A stretch of DNA of 31,406 nt from Tubiluchus corallicola (GCA_030141605.1 JAQGDQ010001638.1:1-31406), one strand, 5' to 3'; numbered from the stretch's first letter, positions 10,005-18,110 are shown. Notes: a model not told the origin generated them from the letters alone. Made by a program: numbers and translations.

Positions 10005-10607
10005 CTAAAGGAAAGCCGGATCAATCTTAAACTTGGCTTACAACAGTCCAGCCTACAAAGTACTCAAAGAGAACATGCTATTTCTTCGAGAATGATTTGG
10101 GTGAAAGAATTATTGCCATAGAAACATAATTTCACTTTTCACTAGTTGTTCATTGTTATATTCGTACATGCATCACGCCATTTGCTAGTTAAATGGGCAC
10201 TAGCGCCTGTATTTCGGAAACGCGTTGCACAAAAAAACACGTGCACAAAAAAAACGGTGTTCAGTTGTGACGTAGTGCTCACGTTCTTGAGCCCATGCGT
10301 TATCACAACAAATTTGAAATTTGAATTTTGAACTTAAAATTCACCGAGCTTTTGTACATCGCAATGAATGTTGTAGATTAACATTGTACTTCAATTATGG
10401 TTTTTGCAAACACGTGCAACATGCTCCTGGAATGTTTGTGCTATCGAAAATTACGTTAATTTGTGATGTCATCAGTAGTTTGGCTCACCCGCTTTTTTAA
10501 TTATTTAATTACCGGAGACGTTTTGTGTCTTGTGTCTTAAAATGTACTTTAAGGGTTTTACTTCAAAATGGGGTAGGATATGAAAAGACACCCAGTTTTG
10601 CTTGAAG
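10005..10607 (+). mobile_element. MITE family B, copy 1
   Basis: About 600 bp, collinear with 20140-20716. Landmarks shared by both copies include GCCTG(T/C)ATTTCGGAAACGC, AAATTTGAAATTTGAATTTT, GCAAACACGTGCAACA and TTTGTGATGTCATC. The left end reads CTAAAGGAAAGCCGGAT and the right end, read inward, CTTCAAGCAAAACTGGGTG. Both are variants of the TTAAAG(G/C)AAAACCGGATGAT terminus also found on family A. No coding capacity is evident (the frame at 10146-10331 is not conserved in copy 2). Probably a non-autonomous DNA transposon mobilised by the same transposase as family A. Confidence 0.7.
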
Positions 10608-10811
10608 CCAGGTTACCCTAACCAGTAACCACTTAGGATTATCTAACACTTTGAAGGCAAATCTGATCAGATGAACTCATTAAGTCGATATTCTAATGAG
10701 AAATGCACAGTGTCTGAATAATTTGTCGCTCACAATTCGAAAATTAGCAGATTGCAGTGGGCGTGGCAGGAGCAGTGGCTTCATTTTAGTACCCACTGGG
10801 CCACTGTATTG
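10608..10811. other. anonymous spacer
   Basis: Sequence between two MITEs with no recognised feature. Confidence 0.4.
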
Positions 10812-11349
10812 TTTAAAGAAAAACCGGATGATTGTGTAAACATTAGTTGAGAGTAAAGAATGCTCTAAAATATTGAAAACTACAATAGCTTTGTTAAAAT
10901 CAAAGCTTAGATTAAATAATAATTACCTCGGATCTCAAATTTTGCTAAACCATTAAAGCTACGCGCGACTCAGTGAATCTACTAAGATTAGCAGCGGTGC
11001 CCTTTTGTCACGTTCGCGTGGCTGACAAATAGAAGGCGGTACCGTGATAACCATGATCATGAATTGCAATGTTAGTTTCCGACGTCATATGATGTAGAGC
11101 CCATATTTCGTGACATCATGCATTTAAAATGTACTGTAACACCAATGCAAATGTGTTTGATTTCGCATGGGAAGACGCCTGCCATTGCACAAACTGTGGT
11201 TAGTTTCAGACGTAAGCAATAGCTGTGTTCTGTTGCCGTTAATTAACTTTCTAAGCTAATTATTCAAATATAAGGAACAATTGTTAACATTTATATGCAA
11301 GAAAATGTATATTTTGGACAGTCTAAACAATCGTCCGGTCTTCCTTTAA
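10812..11349 (-). mobile_element. MITE family A, copy 2 (complete, both termini)
   Basis: A 538-bp element in the opposite orientation to the copy at 8283. Both ends carry the family terminus: the plus-strand left end reads TTTAAAGAAAAACCGGATGAT (10812 onward), and the right end, read inward, TTAAAGGAAGACCGGACGAT. Terminal inverted repeats of about 25 bp, no open frame and a near-collinear second copy make this a non-autonomous DNA transposon. Internal CpG-containing motifs such as GACGTCAT have partly decayed. Confidence 0.8.
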
Positions 11350-11559
11350 TGATTTTAATCAGGTACGCGCGAGTGTGATCAAAACTAAAATGTGAGCATG
11401 AGACATTATACATAGAATACGTTGTTATGCTTATTCTGCATTAGTTAGTAATATACTATTTTTAGAAGTTTTGTCTCTCTGATACTACTACTCACATATT
11501 TAGAGCAAACCTATTTTGTAAGTACAGATTTACGGCGCGTTCAGACTAGCGAGTTTTGT
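11350..11559. other. anonymous spacer
   Basis: No recognised feature. Confidence 0.4.
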
Positions 11560-11865
11560 CGCCAAGTTACTCGCCAAGTAACTCGTAAGTGTGTTCAGAC
11601 TAGAGAGCAAAACTTGTTGCGAGTTACTCTGTAACAGTAAGCACGAGCTGATACTCACTTCTCTATTAACTGTGAGAAATGTTGAGGGTAACTCACAGAG
11701 TAACTCGCAAGTGTGTTCAGACTAGAGAGCAAAGCTTGCTGCGAGTTACTCTCTAACAGTAAGCATGAGCTGATACTCACTTTTCTATTAACTGTGAGAA
11801 ATGTTGAGGGTAACTCACAGAGTAACTCACAAGCATGTTCTGACTAGGGAGCAAAACTTGTTATT
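11560..11865. repeat. 122-bp tandem repeat (about 2.5 copies)
   Basis: A 122-bp unit recurs with its GTGTTCAGACTAGAGAGCAA landmark near 11591 and 11713, and a third, partial and diverged copy near 11835. Within the unit, GCGAGTTACTC and GAGTAACTCGC face each other, so the unit has internal inverted symmetry and may derive from a foldback element. Confidence 0.88.
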
Positions 11866-11898
11866 GTGGGCTTATGCTTAGATCTATCTAGTTACGTG

Positions 11899-12317
11899 CC
11901 TGTCCATCCATCCGTCCGTCCGTCCATCCATCCATCTGTCCATCCATCCATCCATCCATCCATCCATCCATTAATCCATCCATCCATCCATTAATCCATC
12001 CATTAATCCATCCATCCATCCATCCATCCATCCATCCATTAATCCATCCGTCCATCCATCCATCCATCCATCCATCCATCCATCCATCCATCCATCCATC
12101 CATCCATCCATCCATCCATCCATTAATCCATCCATCCATCCATCCATTAATCCATCCATCCATCCATCCATTAATCCATCCATTAATCCATCCATTAATC
12201 CATCCATCCATTTATCCATCCATCCATCCATCCATCCATCCATCCATCCATCCATCCATCCATCCATCCATTAATCCATCCATCCATCCATTAATCCATC
12301 CATCCATCCATCCATTT

Positions 12318-12351
<34 letters not shown>

Positions 12352-12494
12352 CCATCCATCCATCCATCCATTAATCCATCCATCCATCCATTAATCCATC
12401 CATTAATCCATCCATTAATCCATCCATCCATCCATCCATCCATCCATCCATTCATCCATCCATCCATCCATCCATCCATCCATCCATCCATCCC
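11899..12494. repeat. (ATCC)n tetranucleotide tract, about 600 bp
   Basis: Nearly pure ATCC/GGAT microsatellite with scattered CATTAATCC, CATTTATCC and GTCC variants. The variant order TTAATCC three times at 8-bp spacing occurs at 12171-12200 and again at 12391-12420, so a block of about 220 bp seems duplicated. Minus frames reading DGWM repeats are artefacts of the microsatellite. Confidence 0.97.
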
Positions 12495-13065
12495 TCTAAG
12501 TGTTTCGTATTTAATTTTCATTTTGTTTCCGTACTCTCACGATGTACATAATATATTCACAAACTCATTGCATTATACACGTACAACATAGAGGGCTTCT
12601 TCAGACATACTCTGAGGAGAAAGTAATAATACGGAGCGTTAATGTAAAAATATGTTTGTTTTTCCTTTCTTGTCTTTCATATAACCGAAAGTCGTGTAAA
12701 TTATGCAGGATTATAGCAGACTTTGCGACAGTTTATTAACTTATTTAATGTCTCGACTGAGCGAGGAAGCCATGTGCTTTGATGACGTCATCGAGCTTAT
12801 GCATCATCCTGTTTTATTAACATGCGCGAGATGCGAGGCGATAAAAGAGAATTAAGGCGGTGAAAATGTTTGAGGGGGGAAAACATCGGCAAGATTAAAC
12901 GTCCATTTCAGATGCGAATTATGAAAATTTCAGTTTGATTGGGAAGCTGATGCTCTTATTACTGATGCTGAATTGGTTTTATTGACTGAGAGTGATAAAG
13001 GAGGATAAAGGGTACAATTAAGTAACACGTTCTGCATTAACAAACAACTACTAGTTTCCCTTAGA
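12495..13065. other. anonymous DNA, no gene seen
   Basis: The frame at 12542-12739 has no recognisable product. There are no repeats shared with the rest of the window. Confidence 0.5.
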
Positions 13066-13134
13066 TTTCCTTTACTAATTAACTTGCTAATTAACTCGTT
13101 TTAAGTTAATTAGCAAGTTAATTAGTAAGGGAAA
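13066..13134. repeat. 30-bp inverted repeat with 9-nt loop
   Basis: The left arm 13066-13095 and right arm 13105-13134 are complementary at 29 of 30 positions (arm core ACTAATTAACTTGCTAATTA), with a 9-nt loop. Both arms also contain a direct TAATTA repeat. It could be a tiny palindromic element or a hairpin-prone sequence. No promoter or RNA gene is attached. Confidence 0.85.
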
Positions 13135-13471
13135 TTAATATCAAACATCATCGTTGTAGTCATCAGTCAATTTTGTAACGTTTTGTTCGTTCGTTATTCC
13201 ATCCATCTCTATCCTTCACCAAATCAGTTAGAAATAGCTTTATTTGTTGATTTATTCGTGTAGTTATTTTGCTGGCACTTTCGTGCATAGTTTGGTGCTT
13301 CGTTTCTTCTGTCGTTTGTTTGTCTGTTTGTTCGTCTGTAGATTCACATTGAAACCGATTGGTTAATAGATAGATAAACTGATACAGATGCTGGTACAGC
13401 AGGTAAGCGCTAGTATGTGATAAAACATTTTTAAAACTCAGAGCCGATGATACCGATACCGATCCACTGTT
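13135..13471. other. anonymous DNA before the SINE
   Basis: Mildly GTTC/TGTT-rich. No gene was recognised. Confidence 0.45.
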
Positions 13472-13973
13472 ACGAGTAACTACGGCAAAATCACGTTGAA
13501 AACACCGGTTCTCGTCTGATCACCGAAGTTAAGCAACGTAGAGTCTGGGTAGTACTTGGATGGGTGACCGCCTAGAAATACCAGGTGCTGTAGGCTTGCG
13601 GGATCCCACACTGTATCTCGACACTAGGCGGAGGAGCTGCACAAGCAGCCATCGGCTAGACGGCAGAGGAGGTCAAGTGACCCAACGGTCATGTGTAGAG
13701 GAGTAAACATTTCAAATCAGGAGTGGACCAGTGCAGCATGCTCACTGACTCCGGCAGCTCCTGCAGCCAACCTGATGCCAAACGTATCGCTCCGCTTTCC
13801 TTTGGACTACACCAGGGAGGAAGAGAGGGGGTTCCTTTTGTCTGGGCAACTCAGGATCTCCATACACCTTGCCCAGGCGTGCGCCCTGGAGACGTTCAAG
13901 GATCGGACTCTCTTGGCGCACACTCCATTGTCTTCCGAGACACAAGGATGCCAACAACAACAACAACGAGTAA
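13472..13973 (+). mobile_element. 5S rRNA-derived SINE (SINE3-type), copy 1 with target-site duplication
   Basis: The element (13480-13965) is flanked by the direct repeat ACGAGTAA (13472-13479 and 13966-13973), an intact 8-bp target-site duplication. Its first about 118 bp are a 5S rRNA, followed by an unrelated body of about 350 bp and a tail of CAA repeats. A 5S head, a body and a simple-repeat tail are the known layout of SINE3-type retroposons, which are transcribed by RNA polymerase III from the 5S internal promoter and moved by a partner LINE. The body (13691-13923) is shared with the inverted copy at 16087-16626. It is open in several frames on both strands, so openness alone does not indicate a gene. 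Confidence 0.88.
13480..13597 (+). ncRNA. 5S rRNA-like SINE head (pol III internal promoter)
   Basis: Matches eukaryotic 5S rRNA across its length: CTACGGC at the 5' end, ACGTTGAAAACACCGGTTCT, GTCTGATCACCGAAGTTAAG, the C-box-like GTACTTGGATGGGTGACC, and GTGCTGTAGGCTT at the 3' end. Substitutions such as GTAGAGTCTGGG in place of the usual GTCGGGCCTGG, and the direct fusion to a SINE body, argue that it is not a functional 5S gene. Confidence 0.85.
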
Positions 13974-14246
13974 TAGTTATATTTTTGCACGAAAATACGT
14001 TTTTAATTAAGACGCGTTGCTGTGCTACTCTTAACCTTTGACCTGCAGCAACTGCGCATGCGCACAACGAAACTGAAAAGGCTTATTACTGATGATCCGT
14101 TTGTTTTGCTTCGATTCAATTTTGTCCACATCAGGGGTGAGCAAAAACACCCCAACAGCCGTATAACAGAAACGATCTCTAGTACATTTTATTTTTTTAA
14201 ATAAAAAGCCAAATTTACTAAATTAAAAATTATGAATTTTTTTTCC

Positions 14247-14567
14247 AAATTAACTGGCAATTAACGATTTCATTAATTAGATTATGACCGCGAACGTCAA
14301 AATGTTCGCAAACCATTGCGGTTTGTTCTATAACAACTTAATACCCACTGCGGCTAAGGAGATGAATGTTCTGTCATGTTAGAATTGGTAGCTGAACTGG
14401 CAGAGCATGGGAAAGCTAATTCCAGGTCTCGGGTTCAAATCCCGACTAGGTCACAAATTTTCAGCTTCTCCTTTCTTTCTTCAACTCGTCACCCACAATG
14501 GTTTACGAACATTCTGACATTTGTAGTCATAATCTAATTAATGAAATCGTTAATTGGCAGTTAATTT
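14247..14567. mobile_element. foldback element with 72-bp inverted repeats enclosing a tRNA-like module
   Basis: Left arm 14247-14318 and right arm 14496-14567 are inverted copies at roughly 90 percent identity; both contain TTAACGATTTCATTAATTAG or its complement. The about 177 bp between them hold a tRNA-like sequence at 14382-14453. I could not define a target-site duplication, as both edges lie in AATTAA-type sequence. The structure resembles a MITE or foldback transposon that captured a tRNA or a tRNA-derived SINE. No protein is encoded. Confidence 0.8.
14382..14453 (+). pseudogene. tRNA-like sequence, closest to tRNA-Lys
   Basis: The 72-nt segment can be laid on a tRNA cloverleaf. It has TA at positions 8-9, a D arm GCTG/GAGC with loop AACTGGCA, an anticodon stem TGGGA/TTCCA, a T stem TCGGG/CCCGA with loop TTCAAAT, and a 3' acceptor CTAGGTC plus A. 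A-box-like TAGCTGAACTGG and B-box-like GGTTCAAATCC pol III elements are present. Outside the anticodon it is close to animal tRNA-Lys (ATGGGA...TAAT.CCAGG). The anticodon loop AAGCTAA lacks the universal T33 and would read GCT. The 5' acceptor strand GAATTGG barely pairs with CTAGGTC. It is therefore not a working tRNA gene and probably serves, or served, as a pol III head. Confidence 0.7.
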
Positions 14568-15139
14568 AACTACCTAAAATATCCTAGTGTGAAATTTTCA
14601 ACATTGTCTAATATTATGGAGAGCAATCATGCATTTCAAATTTGCTCTCAAATGCTACAAACTTTTCAAAACTAACAGAAGTTTCATTAATGCTTACTAT
14701 TCGCTTTAAATATCAAATGTAAAACCACTTTTTCAATGGCATAAAGTTAGTAACACTATTTTGCATACTAATATGATCCACCTGTGATAAATTCTTGAAA
14801 ATAATAATGAATGGACTGTAAATTTTATTATTTTCTGCTTACATATTTTTTGTATTAATCATTGTATTTATTGTCAATAAACTATACTAATAGTTGTTAA
14901 AACTGTTACAATTATAACTGCATGGGCTGCAATGCATTGTCAAGTGTACACAAATGTTCTCTGGCACACTTAACCACTGATCTACAGCAACTGCATGTGC
15001 ACACTACAAAACTGTGCAAAGTATTCTTATCTTATCCAACTGGATAAATACGCTTGGAGTTGAAAAGTAGAGGAAGACGACGAATTTCTGGATTTTTCTG
15101 CCTTATTTTGGAAATTTTTACCCTTACTACCTCTTTTAG
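14568..15139. other. anonymous DNA, possibly intronic
   Basis: No gene was recognised. A stretch at 14963-15017 resembles 14025-14072 (both contain a form of CTACAGCAACTGC and a TGCACA-type motif). The right edge ends in the pyrimidine-rich acceptor-like CTACCTCTTTTAG just before the SLC22-like remnant. Confidence 0.45.
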
Positions 15140-15388
15140 TGGGATCTGGTGTGTGACAGAAGTATATACGTGGAGCTGTCATCAACCATGTTCTTTGCTG
15201 GCAAGCTGGTTGGGGCTCTAGTGATCTCAACAATATCGGATCTCATTTTGCTACTTCTGGTTGGTGTATTACAGATCTTTTCACCGGGGTACATCATGTA
15301 TGCTTTGATGAGGTTCTTTACAGCCGTCTTTGACCTTTTCACGATCATCATCAAATTCCATTTTGCAATGAATTCCATTTTGATGTAA
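15140..15388 (+). pseudogene. SLC22-like organic ion transporter exon remnant
   Basis: From 15140 the plus strand encodes WDLVCDRSIYVELSSTMFFA, GKLVGALVISTISD, then LILLLLVGVLQIFSPGYIMY and ALMRFF. SLC22 (major facilitator) transporters of organic cations, anions and carnitine have WDLVCD at the end of the first extracellular loop. TM2 then ends in a G.L.SD motif, a cytoplasmic RxGRR/K loop follows, and then TM3 (with SPNY-like) and a TM4 starting RF. All are seen in order except the RxGRR loop: from SD to RF is about 14 residues shorter than usual, so this hallmark is missing without a frameshift. A TAG stop sits directly before 15140, inside CTCTTTTAG, which looks like a 3' splice acceptor. 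The frame ends at TAA 15386-15388 after FHFAMNSILM. No other SLC22 exons are seen nearby. Most likely a decayed exon or processed fragment; a diverged live exon is less likely. Confidence 0.62.
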
Positions 15389-16073
15389 ATAAGAATTGTC
15401 TATTTCTACGTGTATCTATGTATCGATCTTTGCAAACACGTCGTGGGACGACGCGGCTAAACTCTCATTTGTAAGCGTCGCTTACGTGATTCACATCACC
15501 CACTTTGAATTCGATTTAAAACAGAGAGACCCATTTACTGCATCAGATGATGATTCAAGTGTAAGATGCGGCGATTCAATTTTCTACTTTATTTACCCAC
15601 CGTGTTTGATGGAGGAAAGTTTTTATCGAAACGGTTGATTATTCGTGCAGTTTTGCTGCAAAGATTTCCGCTGTTCAATAGGCAGAGACCGAAAAGCAAA
15701 CACTTCCGATAAACAGCGAGAATAAGGGAAATCTATATTGCGTTATTCAGTTCATTGTTTAATAAGTTTTATTGCTTACTGTCTACGTGCAGCGCGCCAA
15801 GGACTTCAGGGTCAAAAACTCAAGCAAGCAAAACGAGTTTTGTGCGCATGCGTTGATAAACGCGATATCTTATCTGCACCTAACGAAATAGGATGATTTT
15901 TCATTTCGGCAGGAATCTAATTGAAGATTAATAAACTGATAAACACTTCCGGCTAGCAGAATAATCTCTAAAGGAAGGCAAATTAATTTTACAGAATAAA
16001 TGTTAAAATGTATACTTTTACATGCATAAAATGTATCCTTGAAAATAGGGTAGTATATATATTTTTTTGTTTA
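15389..16073. other. anonymous DNA, no supported gene
   Basis: A plus frame at 15396-15638 (80 codons) has a mixed, non-repetitive translation but no recognised domain. It does not continue the SLC22 alignment. No RNA or repeat was found. Confidence 0.45.
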
Positions 16074-16640
16074 TTAGACAAAACACTGGTTGTTGGCATC
16101 CTTCTGTCTCGGAAGACAATGGAATGTGCGCCAAGAGAGTCAGTTACTGATCACATTGATGGAGCTGCAGCGTCAACTGTGGCTGAGCAGTGCGATCCTT
16201 GAAAGTCTCCAGGGCGCATGCCTGGGCAAGGTGTATGGAGATCCTGAGTTGGCCAGACAACAGGAACCCCCTCTCTTCCTCCCTGGTGTAGTCCAAAGGA
16301 AAGCGGAGCGATACGTTTGGCACCAGGTTGGCTGCAGGAGCTGCCGGAGTCAGTGAGCATGCTGGACTGGTCCGCCTTCGGAGCTCCACTCCTGATTTGG
16401 AAGGTTTACTCCTCTATGCATGGCCATTGGGTCACTTGACCTCCTCCGCCCTCTAGCCGTTGGCTGCTTGTGCAGCTCCTCCGCCTAGTGTCGAAATACA
16501 GTGTGGGCATCCCGCAAGCCTACATCACCTGGTATTCCTAGGTCACCCATCCAAGTACTAACCAGGCTCTGCATTGCTTAACTTCGGTGATCAGACGAGA
16601 ACCGGTATTTTCAACGTGATTTGGCCTTAGACAAAAACAC
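16074..16640 (-). mobile_element. 5S rRNA-derived SINE, copy 2 (inverted)
   Basis: The second copy of the 13480 SINE lies on the minus strand (about 16087-16626). It is flanked by TTAGACAAAACAC (16074-16086) and TTAGACAAAAACAC (16627-16640), a target-site duplication differing by one A. The tail is reduced to about two CAA units. Compared with copy 1, its body carries about 51 extra bases after the GATCG point (plus-strand 16145-16195) and about 13 extra near 16370-16384. Otherwise the two bodies differ at few positions, so the insertions are not very old. The two SINEs face each other and bracket about 2.1 kb holding the tRNA foldback and the SLC22-like remnant. Confidence 0.87.
16515..16630 (-). 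ncRNA. 5S rRNA-like SINE head, copy 2
   Basis: On the minus strand this reads as 5S rRNA from AAGGCCAAATCACGTTGAAA through ACTTCGGTGATCAGACGAGA (complement) to the TGTAGGCTT end. GTACTTGGATGGGTGACC, the core of the C box, is intact. Substitutions differ from those in copy 1. As with copy 1 it is a SINE head, not a 5S gene. Confidence 0.83.
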
Positions 16641-16777
16641 CATTACAATTACATAAGATATACTAATAGTAAATACATATATATATATTGTATATATTTA
16701 GGTATACGCTACCTAAAATTATACAAACTGAAAACAAAAATTACTACAATTACTCGTCAAGCAGTCAATTATTAGTG
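16641..16777. other. anonymous spacer with a short TATATA tract
   Basis: AT-rich; the TATATATATAT run is near 16675-16695. No gene was recognised. Confidence 0.4.
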
Positions 16778-17033
16778 AACAAATGATGTAACTGCTTGCA
16801 GCTGAGCTAAAAGCTGGAACTTGGAAAACACAGCTGCAATGCAGCTCAGCTGAAAGCTGGGACTTGGAAAACACAGCATGCATTGCAGCTGAGCTAAAAG
16901 CTGGAACTTGGAAAATACAGCTGCAATGCAGCTCAGCTGAAAGCTGGGACTTGGAAAACACAGCATGCATTGCAGTTGGGCTTTCCAAGTTACAGCTTTT
17001 AGCTCAGCTGCAAGCCGTTACATCATTTGTTTG
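16778..17033. mobile_element. foldback element with internal 87-bp palindromic repeats
   Basis: The ends are inverted repeats of about 55 bp: AACAAATGATGTAAC then GCTTGCAGCTGAGCTAAAAG at left, and the complement at right (CTTTTAGCTCAGCTGCAAGC, GTTACATCATTTGTTTG). Inside, an 87-bp unit is present about twice. Each unit has two halves of about 43 bp, beginning GCTGAGCTAAAAGCTGG and GCTCAGCTGAAAGCTGG. Many sub-segments (GCAGCTGAGC/GCTCAGCTG) are self-complementary. Minus frames across it read a repetitive peptide and are not called genes. Confidence 0.78.
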
Positions 17034-17530
17034 AAAAAGTTCGAAAAACCAATCAGAGCATTCGTAGTACGCTCTTTACTAACTAAAAGTATAGATTGCT
17101 TTATACTGTCAATAAGATCAATAATATCTTTGGTGAACCAGTGATGCACACTGGGAAGGTGAAATAAGTCTTTCAAACAGGTAAGCATAATGTTAGGTAA
17201 TGTAAGTTAGGTAATGAAAATTTTTTGGGTTATACTATAAGAGTAATTTTAGGACAAAGAGATTTTCCTTGGTTAGTTATTCTTATTGTTTGTTATTGAA
17301 ATGCTTTGTTATTTCAAACTTTACGCCATGACTTCTTTCAAACGATTTACCGTCATCACTGCAGCTTAAATTTACCATTTTCATACAGCGTTACTATTAA
17401 CTCAAGTTCTGTATGCAATAAGGTAGCATGTAATGCAAAAATTCAAGACGAATTTTTAACCTTGATTTATGAAGAATATTTTCTTGTGCTTGTAGCTAAT
17501 AACGTCGCTTTCATTCACACTATATGTTAC
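17034..17530. mobile_element. dispersed family C, rearranged copy (two halves in opposite orientation)
   Basis: The left half (17040-17270) matches the minus-oriented copy at 28960-29475: AATCAGAGCATTCGTAGT, CTGTCAATAAGAT, CAAACAGGTAAGCATAATG-like and a final TTTTTTGGG. The right half (17306-17530) matches the opposite orientation, as in 30046-30425: TTTTCATACAGCGTTACT, TGTATGCAATAAGG, TTCAAGACGAATTTTT and TTTTCTTGTGCTT. The two halves therefore face away from their normal order, with the foldback element at 16778-17033 abutting. The 76-codon frame in the right half is not conserved in other copies. Element class unknown. Confidence 0.6.
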
Positions 17531-17990
17531 TTTTAAATACGAAATTAGTTGGAATTCGGTTTTATAAAATCTATCGGTTTTATGTTCGGTGATAATCAGT
17601 CGGCATCTAGATGTTCGCAAGCATTAATGATATATCAACATTAACCATGACGATAATGTGAAGCATTAATGAAATATAAACATTAATCACGACCATAACG
17701 CGATGATTTGATAACTGTGTTTGCTAATCAGAGGGTACGAGTTCGATACCCAGTAAATGTCCCCAAACAATGCTAAACCGTTGCTAGTTAATGAATTGGT
17801 TTTGTTTCGTCCAGCAATTATCGGTCATTAACTACCGATCAGAAGTCACAAGGGACGCAGTAGAGCTTAGGTACGTTTACACAAAACAAAGATTTCATGT
17901 GAGTTCAACGCCATCACACTGATTAATTTTACTAATTAAACACAGAGATGTTATACAGATTGATGAGTATCAAGCTTCTGAAAAATAACC
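17531..17990. other. anonymous DNA with a 42-bp duplication and a B-box-like motif
   Basis: A unit starting AGCATTAATGA is present twice (near 17620 and 17662). GAGTTCGATACCC at about 17729-17741 sits within a T-arm-like context (GGGTA...TACCC), preceded by GCTAATCAGA. This recalls the 3' half of the tRNA-like module at 14382, but no convincing 5' half is found. No gene was recognised. Confidence 0.4.
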
Positions 17991-18110
17991 CACTACTACT
18001 GCTGCTGCTGCTGCTACTGCTGCTGCTGCTGCTACTGCTACTGCTACTGCTGCTACTGCTACTACTACTGCTACTACTACTACTACTACTACTACTAGTA
18101 CTACTACTAG
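17991..18110. repeat. (CTG/CTA)n trinucleotide microsatellite
   Basis: About 120 bp of interleaved CTG and CTA triplets, moving from CTG-rich to pure CTA. It reads as poly-leucine in one frame, which is an artefact. Confidence 0.95.

Noticed and set aside
11888-12521. Minus-strand frames encoding DGWM repeats
   Set aside because: Produced by the GGAT tetranucleotide; several overlapping frames are equally open.
13480-13597. Functional 5S rRNA gene
   Set aside because: It carries multiple substitutions, lacks a typical terminator context and is fused to a SINE body within one target-site duplication.
13691-14041. 116-codon plus frame and antisense frames in SINE copy 1 as genes
   Set aside because: They lie in a SINE body between a 5S head and a CAA tail, and several frames on both strands are open. 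The codon-position pattern is reported only as a finding.
14382-14453. Functional tRNA gene
   Set aside because: T33 is missing, the acceptor strands do not pair, and the sequence lies inside a foldback element.
15396-15638. 80-codon frame as a continuation of the SLC22-like exon
   Set aside because: No transmembrane pattern or SLC22 motif. It begins after an in-frame stop and has no acceptor-like boundary that restores the alignment.
16719-16988. Ser/Phe-rich minus frames near 16.8 kb
   Set aside because: They are readings of the 87-bp palindromic units in a foldback element.
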